From Epiperipatus broadwayi (taxonomy: Eukaryota > Onychophora > Udeonychophora > Euonychophora > Peripatidae): 64,000 nt of DNA. The position numbers and the translations under genes were made by a program. Shown here piece after piece: positions 13,070-25,610 of the stretch (its first letter is position 1; every line of letters starts with the position of its first letter). The notes beneath the pieces are model-generated. The model ran no database searches. It had not been told where the DNA came from and was given only the letters and a program-made list of their open reading frames with translations. The DNA lies in NCBI GenBank assembly GCA_028023455.1, contig JAQFVV010012509.1, positions 3,534,590 to 3,598,589 on the forward strand. Direction: 5' to 3'.

Positions 13070-13354
13070 TGTAGTGTAACTTTCCCTACACCACTCTCAC
13101 ACAAAGTAGCAACTGATTTCTATCCATTTTTAACACCTTGTAGAAGGATGTAATTATAAACATATGACCAAAGGCATGTAAAAAAGAGACCTATCTTGTG
13201 AGAGGGTAATATTATTGAATAATCTCTAGTCTAATAAATGATTAATAAAAATTATTAATTTACTTCCATTAAGTAGTTGGTGGTAAAGTAGTTGTGAGGG
13301 CAGTAAGTTTGACACATCTATTAAACTGTAGTAATTTGCTATCCATATATATAT
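13070..13354 (+). repeat. E2 ribozyme element, 5' part (split by LTR element)
   Basis: Shares CTACACCACTCTCA, TTTCTATC, AACACCTTGTAG and GTAATTTGCTATC blocks with the E2 element at 56.6-57.6 kb. The sequence breaks at CTATCCATATAT, exactly where the LTR retrotransposon 13355-17496 begins, and resumes at 17497. Confidence 0.7.
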
Positions 13355-14907
13355 TGTAACGAGATTTACCGTTTTCCATATATATATCATGCACATATAT
13401 AATCATTTGTAATATTGTGTGTATGTACATAACGCTACAAGTATATGCGTAATTGTTAATATATATATATATATATTCTTAAAAGTATTTTAAAATTATT
13501 CCATTTCTCGCCCAGCATATTTATGAGCATCAGTTTATGACCTCAAGCACCAATCCTATATTATTAAAGAATTATGCTGGGAGAGCTGGAATACCAATAT
13601 AAAAATGCCCTTGACTAGCTCTTCTCAGGGTGGGTGATTATTAAATTGTGGGAATATATGGTGGATTATACTATAAGAGACACTCTTCAGTCAAATAGTT
13701 ATTACATTACTTTTAAATTCTAGTAATCTAACAAACTCAGAATCAAAGAAATAACACAAATATATGTAAGTTTTATTTAACTTTAACCTTATAACTTTTA
13801 TTTCAATATTATTTATATGACCCGATTATTTGGTACTCAAAATGATGAGAAATGCATGCATACACATACACTGCATAGAAATATATAAAATGCAATAGAA
13901 AATGAAAATAAACAGGAAAACAATATCAGATTTGTCTGGACAAACAATGAAAAAATCATTTCAGAAGAGTTAATGAATAATGTTCATGTGGAAAGTTTAT
14001 GTGTAGTTAAAAACACACTAACATTTGAAATATTAGACGAATATAGGTGGTAAATATGCACATTACCTTTTTCTTTCTTCCTCATGGAAAACTAAAGGTG
14101 AAATACTTCCTTCTAATGTGTATTGCATTCGATGTAGATGATTTTGGCGGTCCGATATGCTTTATTGATTTTCGACCTGCTCCTATTGTTGGAGCTTGAT
14201 CTTGGCGTTGGAGTGATTGGTTTCCATTAATAATATTTGCTTATCTGGCAGCAACTTCAGTGTCTTTGGGGGCAGGACTGTAAAGCCTAACATGCTTATG
14301 ACTCTAAAGCCAGCTTGTACATCATTCTATCAGATGATTCTAAACAATTCTTCACTGCAGCACTCCACTCAAATTAGCTATAGACTAACTATAATCTTTT
14401 TTTTAATTAATTAATTTTTTTTATCAGAAAGTTCTGCCACTCCAAATTTGGATTCTTTTTGAAACAAAGCAAAGCTTTTAACACCTCAAAATTATTTTTA
14501 CCCTCCTTTTGTCTTGATCGAATTTCTTTTGAATCCAAAACTTAAATCTCGTAATTAAATTTTTTAGATATCGATCAAGTTCTTTTTCAAATCTTTTTTT
14601 CATTTAATTTCTCCAAAAATGAAATTCAAGAGCTTCCATCTTGAAAATTAAAACATATTTCTATATCTGCATTTATACTTTTTTTCCATATAATTCTATC
14701 CAGCAAAAATATATACCCACGTTTCCATAAAACAAAGAACACACATACCCCCACCTCTTCTGTTTATTTTAACCTTTCTAAATCCCTATTTAGAATTATA
14801 AATTTATATACTAAAAAGAAATATAAAAAAGAACTAAATTCAATTAATTGGGCTATATTGACGAACAGTTTACTTTTGAAACAGGGATCAAACTCAGCCC
14901 TGTTTCA
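13355..14907 (-). repeat. 3' LTR (minus orientation)
   Basis: 1553 bp, nearly collinear with the repeat at 15952. It contains no recognised coding sequence; short ORFs here are shared by both LTRs and are not genes. Confidence 0.9.
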
Positions 14908-15951
14908 ATACCCCCTCCCGGAAGCCTTTAAATATGGTCTACATGTTTGAATGGCTTATGTCTAAACTAACAAAACTATACATGTGTCCTAAAATCGATT
15001 TTATTTGACTTTCACCTGGTAGCTATAAAAACTAAGAGTAAGCGACCATCGGCCTAATGATATACACTGGGTCTGACCACAACGCACATGCTACAAATGA
15101 ATACAGCCAACTCTATCCTGACTTACTTCATTAAATGACCACAAAATAACAAAAAAAAATGTAAAAGAAAAATTTATTTTTATTTTTTAATGAGAAGGCA
15201 TCTTCTAATCACACATCTGCTGCTTCTGAGTTTTAGGGGTGTGTGTAACTAGGACAAATACCTGATTCTTATTCAGAATTTTCCGGGTTACATATGAATC
15301 ACCCAAAAACATGCTTGCTTCTGGAGTCTTATGGGTGGGACGATATGTGAATGCCCTGCTTCTTTAAAAGTCTTACAGGTTTATGTCTAACACATATATT
15401 TATCTGCTGTTTCATATTGGATGAGTCAACCATGTCAGGAATAAAAAGCAGCTATACACAAAATGCAACACACCACATGCCCAAACCAGCAGCTAACCCC
15501 ATATCCCCCATCAGAATTAGATCATTTTCCTTCCAAAGCTTCACAGCCACAACTTATTTACTCTCTATCCTTACAAACTGGCAAACACAAACATAAACCA
15601 TTACCTTATATACATCAATATATATAACTGTCTCTATAATAACTAAGATAAATATTGAACCCACAAACTAAAAAAATAAATAAATAATGCTCAGACCTAC
15701 TTTCCCTCTCTCAAAGCACTATGCTGCATACTTAACTTCCCTAACTAACCAATCCACTCCATTGTCTATTTTCCAATATCTCTTACTTTAAAATTCAATA
15801 AACTAAATTTTAACGTTTGACTACTTTTTTCTATTTTTTTTTTTTTAATTTTTTAATATATATCCATGTATTTACTTTTCTTTTTATGCTTAATCCCTAC
15901 ACTCCGTCCTTCATACTTTCCCCTCTTCGAAAGCCCCACATTGAGCACCAT
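14908..15951 (-). other. Non-coding interior of the LTR element
   Basis: Holds the PBS and polypurine tract but no protease, RT, RNase H or integrase similarity on either strand. Short ORFs near 15351 and 15817 are low-complexity and not supported. Confidence 0.75.
15933..15950 (-). promoter_or_regulatory. tRNA-Lys-like primer-binding site
   Basis: Minus strand TGGTGCTCAATGTGGGGC, one base from the LTR. Compared with the tRNA-Lys1,2 site, the three differences are all C-to-T, two of them at CpG, so decay explains them. Confidence 0.75.
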
Positions 15952-17496
15952 TGTAACGAGATTTGCCATTTTCCATATATATATATCATGCCTATATATA
16001 ATCATTTGTAAGATTGTGTGTATGTATATAACACTACATGTATATGCATAATTGTTAAAAAAATATATATATTCTTAAAAGTATTTTGAAAATTATTCCA
16101 TTTCTCGCCCAGCATATTTATGAGCATCAATTTATGACCTCAAGCACCAATCCTATATTATTAAAGAATTATGCTGGGAGAGCTGGAATACCAATATAAA
16201 AATGCCTTTGACTAGCTCTTCTCAGGGTGGGTGATTATTAAATTGTGGGAATATATGGGGGATTATACTATATGAGACACTCTTCAATCAAATAGTTATT
16301 ACATTACTTTTAAATTCTAGTAATCTAACAAACTCAGAATCAAAGAAATAACACAAATATATGTAAGTTTTATTTAACTTTAACCTTATAACTTTTATTT
16401 CAATATTATTTATATGACCCGATTATTTGGTACTCAAAATGATGAGAAATGCATGCATACACATACACTGCATAGAAATATATAGAATTCAATAGAAAAT
16501 GAAAATAAACAGGAAAACAATATCAGATTTGTCTGGACAAACAATGAAAAAATCATTTCAGAAGAGTTAATGAATAATGTTCATGTGGAAAGTTTATGTG
16601 TAGTTAAAAACACACTAACATTTGAAATATTAGACGAATATAGGTGGTAAATGTGCACATTACCTTTTTCTTTCTTCCTCATGGAAAACTAAAGGTGAAG
16701 TACTTCCTTCCAATGGGTATTGCATTCGATGTAGGTGATTTTGGTGGTCCAATCTGCTTTATTGATTTTCGATCTGCTACTATTGTTGGAGCTTGATCTT
16801 GGCATTGGAGTGATTGGTTTCCATTAATAATATTTGCTTATCTGGCAGCAACTTCAGTCTCTTTGGGGGCAGGACTGTAAAGCCTAACATGCTTATGACT
16901 CTAAAGCCATCTTGTACATCATTCTACCAAACGATTCTAAACAATTCTTCACCGCAGCACTCCACTCAAATTAGCAATAGACTAACTATAATCTTTTTTT
17001 TTAATTTTTTTTTAATCAGAAAGTTCTGCCACACCAAATCCAGGCAAAGCTTTTAACACCTCAAAATTATTTTTACTCTCCTTTTGTCTTGATCGAATTT
17101 CTTTTGAATCCAAAACTTAAATCTCGTAATTAAATTTTTTAGATATCGATCAAGTTCTTTTTCATATCTTTTTTTCATTTAATTTCTCCAAAAATGAAAT
17201 TCAAGAGCTTCCATCTTGAAAATTAAAACATATTTCTATATCTGTATTTATACTTTTTTTTTTCATATTATTCTATCCAGCAAAAAATATATACACGCAT
17301 TTCCATAAAACAAAGAGCACACATACACCCACCTCTTCTGTTTATTTTAACCTTTCTAAATCCCTATTTAGAATTATAAATTTATATACTAAAAAGAAAT
17401 ATAAAAAAAAGAACTAAATTCAATTAATTGGGCTATATTGATGCATATATAGAACAGTTTACTTTTGAAACAGGGATCAATCTCAGCCCTGTTTCA
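15952..17496 (-). repeat. 5' LTR (minus orientation)
   Basis: 1545 bp, paired with 13355-14907. Differences include a deletion near 17040 and expanded AT dinucleotides. Confidence 0.9.
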
Positions 17497-17757
17497 ATAT
17501 TGATCAATGATAAGATTGTGGTCTGGGCTAATTGATGAGTGTTAAATCGACACAAAATGTTATCTTGAGGATTATAAATCTTTTTCATATGTCTTTGATC
17601 ATATGTCTATAATTGCATCCTTTCATATGAGTTTGAACACAGATAGAAACCAGTCCCTACCTTATATGACAGTGGTGTTGTAAAAGTTACACTATCAAAA
17701 TATTATTCATTATTGGATAATCACTAGTCTAATGAATGACTAATAAAAATTATTAAT
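17497..17757 (+). repeat. E2 ribozyme element, 3' part
   Basis: Continuation of the element interrupted at 13354. It contains the decayed ribozyme (17521-17574) and the E2 tail GGATAATCACTAGTCTAATG, also found at 57600. Confidence 0.7.
17521..17574 (+). ncRNA. Decayed hammerhead ribozyme (E2 type)
   Basis: Core UUGAUGA (C3 changed to U, 17532-17538), a degraded stem II, CAAAA in place of GAAA and a UGUUAUC stem III region. Recognised by alignment with 57430-57482. Not expected to cleave. Confidence 0.55.
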
Positions 17758-18359
17758 AGCAATAATAAAAGTCAAATATACTTTTTTAGAACTAAGTTAA
17801 GCAAATGATAAATTTATTTACTGTATAAGAAATATAAAACTGTTACTCATTCCTATGCATACATGCAATGATTGACACCATAACAGTGATAATTTTAACT
17901 TGTATTTAAAAAATTTAGCAAAAAAACATGATCTTGTAATCAAATTATAAGGAAATAATATATATATATTTTATAATTAGAAGTGAATTTTTAAAGTTAT
18001 ACTTGCATATGTATATATAACTAAAAAACATATTTGTATGTACTTAATAGTAGGGCATGCATAGGTTTGTCAACGTTTATAACTGTAAAGGTAAAACAGT
18101 CTTTAAATAGCATCACATGATCACATTTTCTATACTAGCACATTAATACTGTATGGGAAGTTTTGCTCTGTTTAGTCTTTAAATAGCTCATTACACATCA
18201 AATATTTCTAACAGTTTCTCTTTATGGAAAGAAATATGATCATGCCAACTTACCAATAATTGTGTGGCAATGTTTGAGCTTATTTTCTAAGTAATAATGG
18301 ATAATTGATATTCATTTATCAAATAATATTGTAAAACTAATGTGATTCTAAGTTTTTTT
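17758..18359. other. AT-rich non-coding DNA
   Basis: No supported feature. Minus-strand translations downstream of the LINE trace are broken. Confidence 0.4.
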
Positions 18360-18960
18360 GAAACCAAGTAAATCTTCATGCAATTTTTTTTCTAATTTAT
18401 ATAATCTTTCTTTCCAACTTTTTTTTAAATAATCTTTTGTGATGGTATTCAGTAAAAAATTTGTTTTGGTAATCTTTTTTGGGGCAACTTCTGTTTATAT
18501 CAATACCATGTTCTAGTTTTATATGTTCAATATTTATTATTTATTATATTCTTTTCTCCTTAGCATTTCTGCAAATGTTTGTCAGTATAATTCATTTTTG
18601 TGACTATTAATATCCTTCATTTCTTCAACTACCAAACTTTCAATATGTAATATGATACTTTTCATTATTGTTCATATATTGAATGTCATTTATTGATTTT
18701 TGATATATTTTGATCTCACATTATACTATTTATTAAACTACAGCTTTTCTACCCAGTATATTTCTTTTTTTAAAGTTTCAACTATTGTTTTCCTTAGCAC
18801 AATCTTTATACCAAGATACTTATATTTTTTTATATTTTCCAATTCATTGTTTATTTTTCAATATTATATTTTGTAATTCCAATAGTTTTAAACTTTTCTC
18901 AAAAAAATGCAATTCAATATAAATAATACATACAATATGTATACTAAGAAAAGCTTGTTT
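18360..18960 (-). pseudogene. Possible LINE RT remnant
   Basis: On the minus strand, fragments such as KSLKLLELQNI and IGKYKKYKYLGIKI (about 18800-18900) resemble the thumb region of non-LTR reverse transcriptases, where a KYLG-type motif follows the palm. A second open piece reads KDYLKKSWKERLYKLEKKL (about 18390-18440). Frames are interrupted and the catalytic palm is not visible. A chance AT-rich open frame is the alternative. Confidence 0.35.
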
Positions 18961-19529
18961 AAGACTTTAAAATAAAAATGCTAAATACATCAACTCAATA
19001 TACAGAGAATGCTTTTGAATTCTTCCAATACCGTTATTTAAATCCCATGCTAGTACTGTCACTGGTCAGACCAGCAACACCTGAAAAAGAGGGAACAATT
19101 CAGGGGAGAATAATACCTCCTGAAACATTGTGCATATATTAACATGTTTGATATGCTATTACTAACAGTTGAATGTATTTGGAATATTTAAATAAAGTTA
19201 CATTTTTCTAAAGACATTCAATACACATATTAGATTATGGAAATAGTCCAATATAAAAATACAAATATATTATATATATTTTAGCCCTATACTGCTTATA
19301 AAATAATTGAAATCCCTGAGAACTGTAAAATAACAATATATGTACACATAAAATGGTGGAAAATATTATCTCACTAGTAAAAAAAAAAATAGCACTACTA
19401 ATAGGCAGAATGTGGTTCACTCCATTGGGAATAAAAATATGTCTTCTGAATAGGGTTAACATAGACAAATAATTAATGAAAAAATTTCCCAAATTATTCA
19501 TTAAGGTACAAAAATCAAAAAATACTAAA
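18961..19529. other. AT-rich non-coding DNA
   Basis: Nothing supported. A minus-strand 88-codon frame at 19235-19501 has no recognisable content. Confidence 0.4.
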
Positions 19530-21880
19530 CCAGTTGAGATAGGAATTCATGAAAGAGCAAAAGCTATTCTCTTCAAACCCAGAAAATACCATTTGCCCAT
19601 AGATCTAAGGTCAAAGAATAACTAAATGAATTGGTAAGGAAAAATATTTTTAACACCAATAGAGAATGGTCTACAAATAATAACTAAACAAGATCGAAAA
19701 ATATGCATATATAAAGATTATAGATTGACCATATCCCATACCAACTGTCAGAAAAATTTTAGCATGTTTCAATTGAGCTAAGTATTTCACAAAGCTAGAT
19801 TTTAACTTACCTTTCCATCAAATTCCATTGCCCTTTTAACAATCACTACTCATAAGATATTATATGATTACAACTCTCTACCTTTTAGAGTAACTATAGC
19901 CCCAAACATCTTTCAAGCTAAAATAAACTCATTATTGGAAGGTCTGGATAGTGTCTTACCATAATTCAATGATATTTTGGTAAATGACCAACATGAATGA
20001 AGCTTTAAAAAAAAACTAAATTCTCCATGCAAAAGATTGGGAAAAGTTTTATAGATATACTCAATAGAAGAAAATGTATTTGGGAAACTTCTGAAATCAA
20101 GTTCTTGAGTCATATTATATCCAACACAGAGATTAGACCTAATCTTGAAACATTTAAGGTAATAATCAAAGCCCAAACACACAAAAATGTTAAACAACTA
20201 CAAATATTTTGGAGGTTGCAAAACTTTTTTGAATTTTTATTAATGGTAAAGCTTATATATCCAGTCTTCTTTAGGATCTATTCCAGAAAAATCAGTGCTA
20301 GGTGTGGAGAGTGCCACAAGAAAGGGCTTTCCAGAAGGTTAATGCACTATTTGTTTCAGATAGTTTATTGGTCCATTATAATAATGATTACAAATTAACA
20401 TTGATGACAGATGCATCTGAGTATGGAATAATGGCCATCCTTAGTCATCTATCAACAGAATAGGAATGACCTATAATGATAATGTCAAGAATGTTAACCC
20501 CAAGTGAAAGGAATTGTAGTCAGTTGACAAAGAGACATTAGAAATCATAGCAGCTGTATGTAAGTTTTACCAGTATGTTTATAGTAAACCAATTAAGATT
20601 GTAATCAATCATTGGCCCCTTCTAAATATATTTTTCCAACAAAAAACTGCTCCTGGTCATCTAAGCGATAATCTGGTGATATAATTTGGTGTCAGTGTAC
20701 AATGTTGAAATTTGTTGTCAAAAAGTAGCCATATACAACATACTGACACCTTGTCATGGGTATCCGACATCACAGAAAAGCCATACAGTAAAACCAACAT
20801 CAACCTTATATACAAATGTGGACCAAAAGTAATCAATGGGAAACTATTTGATAATGGACACAAGAGTCGGCCAAATACCAGATGCTGGCAGGCTGGATTA
20901 GGATTGAATGGCTAGGTAGACAATTTCATTATCTGAACAAAATGTTATGGAGGATTGATCAACAATTATCAGTGTTAAATGGGTGGATAGTAGCAGTGAC
21001 AGAGTATTGATACCTCTAGTGGGTCATAAAAAAATTAGACTTAATCCAGATGTGGTCAGAACAAAGGCTTTTGCCTGTGGTTATACATATTGGCTGGGTA
21101 TGAGTTTGGACATAGAGACTCACATAAAAAAGATGAAGGTCCTGCCAGTCCCTTGCAAATGAGCCCCAAAAGAAACTTACTGCATGGACTAAGGAAGATT
21201 AACCCTGGAATTGTGTACATATTGCCCATTGTGGCCAAATAAATAGTAACATAATATTTGTACCGGTATGTGGTTCTTCCATATAGTCAGAGTTCAAACT
21301 ACCTAAAAAATACTAGTGTGGAAGAACTATATATATTCTAAGTGAAATGTTTGCATATTAAAGATCACTAGAAATGCTTGTTTCTGCTTATGGAACTGAT
21401 TTTATATCAGATGAATTTAGGGTTTTTTGGATGAGTGATGAGGTATGTATTAGCCATTCCATACTCACTTAGAATCCAATGGGTTAGCAGAGAAACAGTA
21501 AAATAGTTTAAGTTGACACTGAGTAGATTAAATATCTGATATATCAAAGAAGCACTGAATGTAGCCATGCTACATCTACACATCTGGCCATTCACAGCAA
21601 TGGATGATCATCTGCAGAGGTTTTGATGGAAAGAAAACTGAGAAATAAGCTGTAATTATTTTTCCAAAGAAGGAAATCCCTACAGCTGAAATGTAAAGTA
21701 AGTATGCAGTTGAAGTATAGATTTGTAATAGTCTGTGGAAAATATGAATTGAAGGTCAAGTGAAAAAGGTAAAATCAAATCACATAATAGAAGTTCAGGC
21801 TTCAGTCAGAGTAATTTATAGATGACACCTAAATCATGTCAGAAAAATTGAACAGACATAACTATTAACATGGATGAAGG
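19530..21880 (+). pseudogene. Decayed Ty3/Gypsy pol (RT, RNase H, integrase)
   Basis: Broken plus-strand frames follow Gypsy pol order. The RT begins near 19700 (ICIYKDYRLTI), passes IAPNIFQAKIN (about 19900) and reaches FNDILVND (about 19965), the altered YxDD box. It continues through KFLSHIISNTEIRPN (20110). RNase H shows LMTDASEYGIMAILSH (20402) and RMLTPSERNC (20485). Integrase traces follow: PWNCVHIAHCGQI at about 21200, with the first catalytic D lost; GTDFISDEFRVFW at about 21400; and a SNGLAEK-like trace near 21480. The C-terminal domain trace FVIVCGKYELKVK is near 21725. Over ten stops and frameshifts make it non-functional. It is a different subfamily from the copy at 9.6-12.3 kb. 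LTRs and gag were not found. Confidence 0.82.
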
Positions 21881-23905
21881 GGATTTTGAAAACTCAACTA
21901 AACCTGAAAAATATCCCAGGAAAACTACAAGGAGACAGTCAAAATTCAATATGGAGAGAGTAGAATATCCCGGAGTGCAGAAACATCAAATGAACTCTAC
22001 TGAATGTATCAAAAGCTGAAAGATGTCAGTGTCATTATCAACACTCAGCCTACCTTTAGGACTACATTTTTTATTCCAGAGAAACTTAAAACATGTTTGT
22101 GTAATCATATATATCTATATGTATAGTAAAGAGTTTCTCTGGAGTGAGTGGTGAAGTGCAGTTTGTATGTATGCAAAATGAAAACTGTAAAAATTAGAAT
22201 TGTATTGAGCATACAACTATGGAAAGTAACCAATAAGATGTGCACAGAGACATAAATGGAAATAAAGATATGGAAAGTAATATCTAATAATGGGAATGGA
22301 CCATCAGATGAGCTTGTCTAGTAAATCCAAGTGCTTCCTATCAAGAATATTCAAAGACTATAAATAGCAACAAATGAATTACACAATAGATTTTGTTCTG
22401 AAGTATATCAACTTGGCCCAGATTGTAAGAGCAGGTCTTCACTGGAGAACTCAGTAGATTCTTTGCTGAAGGTATAGAAGAAAGATATAAATAAAAGAAG
22501 GTCACTTAGGTCTATGTTATTATTTTAATGTCTTTGTTTAGTATTCATAGTAGTTCTGTATATAATTACTAGTGTTTCTTATGTTTAAATTACTTGTAAC
22601 TAGTTTGTATTATAAATGTATTCCGTGAATGACTCAATTGATATTAAATAAGTTAAAAACTAGCATATCTGATAGTCTTTTTATTACTCTATCTTGAAGT
22701 TACGTACATAATATTAACAATAACAAAAAAAAATGATTTGAACAACGAACACCGCTTATTCTTAATTTTCTCCCCAAATTTATTTTTAATAATAGTGAAC
22801 TGATGATCATTGTAAAGGCTCAGATGAATTATTGTTCTTTTAATAGATATAATTTTATCTTTATTAAAACCTGAAAAATTAGTAAATCTAGCAGGCTTTT
22901 TCTCTAACAAAAAATTTAAATAAACATTAATTTTATTACCTATAGTTTTGTGTGTGATTTCTGTATTTTAAACAAATTATTGCAACACCTACTATTTTAT
23001 TTGTTTGTTTAGGAAAAAATCGCAATCCTTTGGCAAAAGATGGTTCTAAATATTTTATAAGTTACACAAACAACCAGTTTTTGAGTGCTGGTGGCATAAA
23101 TTTCTTAGTCAGATTACTTACCATAATATTTCAGTTTTATGGTAACATTTAAAACCTCATTTTTGCATCATTCAAACTGATATTATTATGATATTGTATA
23201 TAGACACAAATCTAAAAAATTTCTACCTGCGTTTTCAAAAAACGAAAGGATACAGCAATTTTAATTTTGTTAATATTAAGATGAATTTTAAAATGATTGA
23301 CTCTTTTGGCAATAAAAATGTGTACTGTGCAATAAAATATAAATAATCAAACGACTTTACTTCCTGAGAGTTTATAAGACGTTTGAATGCCAGAAGCCCC
23401 AAATTCAATGGATCAGGCCTTTAAACTTCAAAATCTGTCACCCTATAACTGCCTCATATCACATAGGGAACTTATATAACTATTTTTAACATTAAAAAAT
23501 TGAAAAAATTAAAAAACTTTTATAGATTTTTGTTTATGCCTATGCTTTGTTTCTTTTTTTTTTTTTATTATCTTCCAAAATTATTCAATCACAACTTTAA
23601 AGTTTTAATTTTTTTGGAAGTTTTTTGAAAACTGGTTTAAAAGTGTGAACATATATCAGTAATTGCATGTAATTTACATGCTTAAATAATACATACAGAT
23701 GTTAAATCACTTGCATAGACTGCAACTAGCATTTAATTGTTTAAAGATGATAATTATGTAATAATTTTATCTATTTAAAAATAATTTGTAAAACAATAAT
23801 TAGACCAGAATCTTTAAGAACAATTTTTTTAAATTCCAATTAATAAAAGTTTTATGTCTTATTAAATATCCAATATGTTTATGAGAAAAAATACACTAAA
23901 ATGTT
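21881..23905. other. AT-rich non-coding DNA
   Basis: May include the remnant 3' region of the Gypsy element (to about 22500). No LTR pair, gene or RNA gene is supported. Confidence 0.4.
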
Positions 23906-24385
23906 TTAAAACAGGCAAAACTCTCCATACAGTAGCGCCACCCTGTGCCAACCAGAGTAATCAATGAATGCCAGAAGGCTTGTGCATAAAATCACCATCT
24001 AGTGCCTACTCATCCAATATCCCCAGACTAGTTTCTGGCTTGTGGCCTTCGTCAGTGAGGAGCTTTGGATCTGAGAGCACTGCACCTAGATCTTAGGATC
24101 TAATAGAACCCTCCAGCAGCCACCTTTTATCTCTACTTAACTACAAAACTATGAGAACAAAATTGAAAACACATTAATATTTTCAATCTAAGATCATTAG
24201 CCTATATAGTCATATAGGTCTGAACTCAGTTCAGTACTCATATATTTTGTTGTCTTTGGTTGTTTAATAACCATTGATTACTCTGGCTTGCACTGAGTGG
24301 CACTACTGTATGAAGAGTTTTGCCTGTTTTAATAACAATTATGAGCAAGCATAAGAAATGGTGATCATGAGATGTTTAGTGGTTT
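23906..24385 (-). mobile_element. Ribozyme element A1 (PLE/retrozyme-like)
   Basis: Begins TTAAAACAGGCAAAACTC and carries the inverse GAGTTTTGCCTGTTTTAA ending at 24332, giving terminal inverted arms of about 35-60 bp. It continues with the family tail (AAGCATAAGAAATGGTG, GATCATGAGATG). A duplication TAAAATG(T/C)TTT, one mismatch, is visible at about 23898-23907 and 24386-24396. There is no ORF. Its one clear functional part is the hammerhead at 24012-24070. It is related to A2, A3, A4 and A5. Confidence 0.8.
24012..24070 (-). ncRNA. Hammerhead ribozyme, type I (A1), core intact
   Basis: Minus strand: helix I outer AUCCAAA, internal loop, inner UCCUCA; core CUGACGA (24049-24055); stem II GGC-loop-GCC closed by an A.A mismatch; GAAAC (24031-24035); two-nucleotide UA; GUC (24026-24028) then the cleavage site; inner helix I UGGGGA and outer UUGGAU. 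Inner and outer helix I blocks both pair. All conserved core positions C3-U4-G5-A6-N7-G8-A9 and G12-A13-A14 are present. The minimal stem III is typical of PLE-associated hammerheads, which work best as dimers. Confidence 0.9.
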
Positions 24386-24396
24386 AAAATGCTTTA

Positions 24397-25610
24397 CTTC
24401 ACAAGTTATAAGGAGGAAATTGAAACTATTATACAATAAACCACAACAAGATTTTCAAAGATAATCTAGAATTTTTACTGAAGAACCACTTGCATCTTTA
24501 TAACAGAATTCAACACATTTATCAAAGACAGATGGAATCTGTAAGAAATAATCACCATAGGGTAATTGACATTTAGCAATGAATGACAGAATCAATACTA
24601 CAAAGATTAGAGTGACTTTTCTTCACAAAACATATCAAACTGACCTCCATACTGACAATGTTTTTGTTTTACCTCAAGTTTTTGAAATAGCACCACCACT
24701 TCATTAGCAATTGTGTTGCCATGACATATTGGCATATGACCCCATAACTCCAAAATCAATTAGAAAGATAATGCATAGATTACTTTAAATCCAGTCACAA
24801 ATATGATTCACTTTGTTCTGCATTAAAATAAAGTTGAATTATCCTCCATTCTTAAATCTCTGTTTTCTTTTCTTCCAGAAAACAAGATTATCGATTATTC
24901 CCAAGGTTTTTACTTTTGAATTCAACTATGGGAATTGGTTATACACCAATTAAAGTTTGAAAGCAAGCATGTCAATTACTGGTAGTATTTATAAGCATAT
25001 TTATTTCAAACGCATGTACTCATACTTTTACTATTGCAATAATGTTCATCATTTTGTCACTATACATTAATTACTTTGTTACAAAGAGATGTTGGACTTT
25101 TATTACAATTATATTATTGTATTTAAAGCAGCTTTAGAGACAATTCTGCCTGGTGTTTCATATTTTAATCAGATTTTTGTCAAGAGTATTACAATATTGT
25201 TTTATATGCATAGAACAACGAAAAAATATAAATCATTGAAATTTTTATCCATTGATGTTGTACTGAAAAGAAAATAACTATATTTTTATCTCTCAAAAAA
25301 ATCCAGTTATTGTTGTACATCATGTAAAAAAGATTTTATGCATGAATTTTTATGCATATATATTAATTATTAAAAAATGTGAATTCAGTATTTTCCATAA
25401 ATTAAGATTAAACTTTTAGTATATCAATAATACAAATTAGATTACTAAGACAATGGCAGTTATTCTTTGAATCAATAGCAATAAAGGATAAAATCATATC
25501 AATTGCATGATACTTACTTAGAAAATGAACACACTGCTTCATTAGTCAGCTGAAGTTACTATTTCTTTCTTTGAAGAACATTTAAGTATCTGCACAACAC
25601 ATATAGAATA
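24397..25610. other. AT-rich non-coding DNA
   Basis: No supported feature. A 62-codon plus frame at 25089 is AT-rich and unrecognised. Confidence 0.4.

Larger units (their letters stand above)
13355..17496 (-). mobile_element. Complete non-autonomous LTR retrotransposon (LARD-like)
   Basis: Two long direct repeats, 13355-14907 and 15952-17496, start TGTAAC and end TTTCA, and are flanked by ATAT on both sides (13351-13354, 17497-17500). Read on the minus strand, one base inside the 5' LTR lies TGGTGCTCAATGTGGGGC (15933-15950). This matches the 18-nt tRNA-Lys(CTT) primer-binding site except for three C-to-T changes. The opposite end has a purine tract GGGAGGGGG abutting the 3' LTR (14910-14918). 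The 1.04-kb interior has no gag or pol frame. The element therefore depended on a partner for reverse transcription and integration. LTR similarity is high with scattered substitutions and small indels. Confidence 0.92.

Noticed and set aside
14217-17056. Pair of similar small ORFs (14217 and 16814)
   Set aside because: They are the same position in the two LTRs. Their similarity comes from the LTR duplication, not from a gene.
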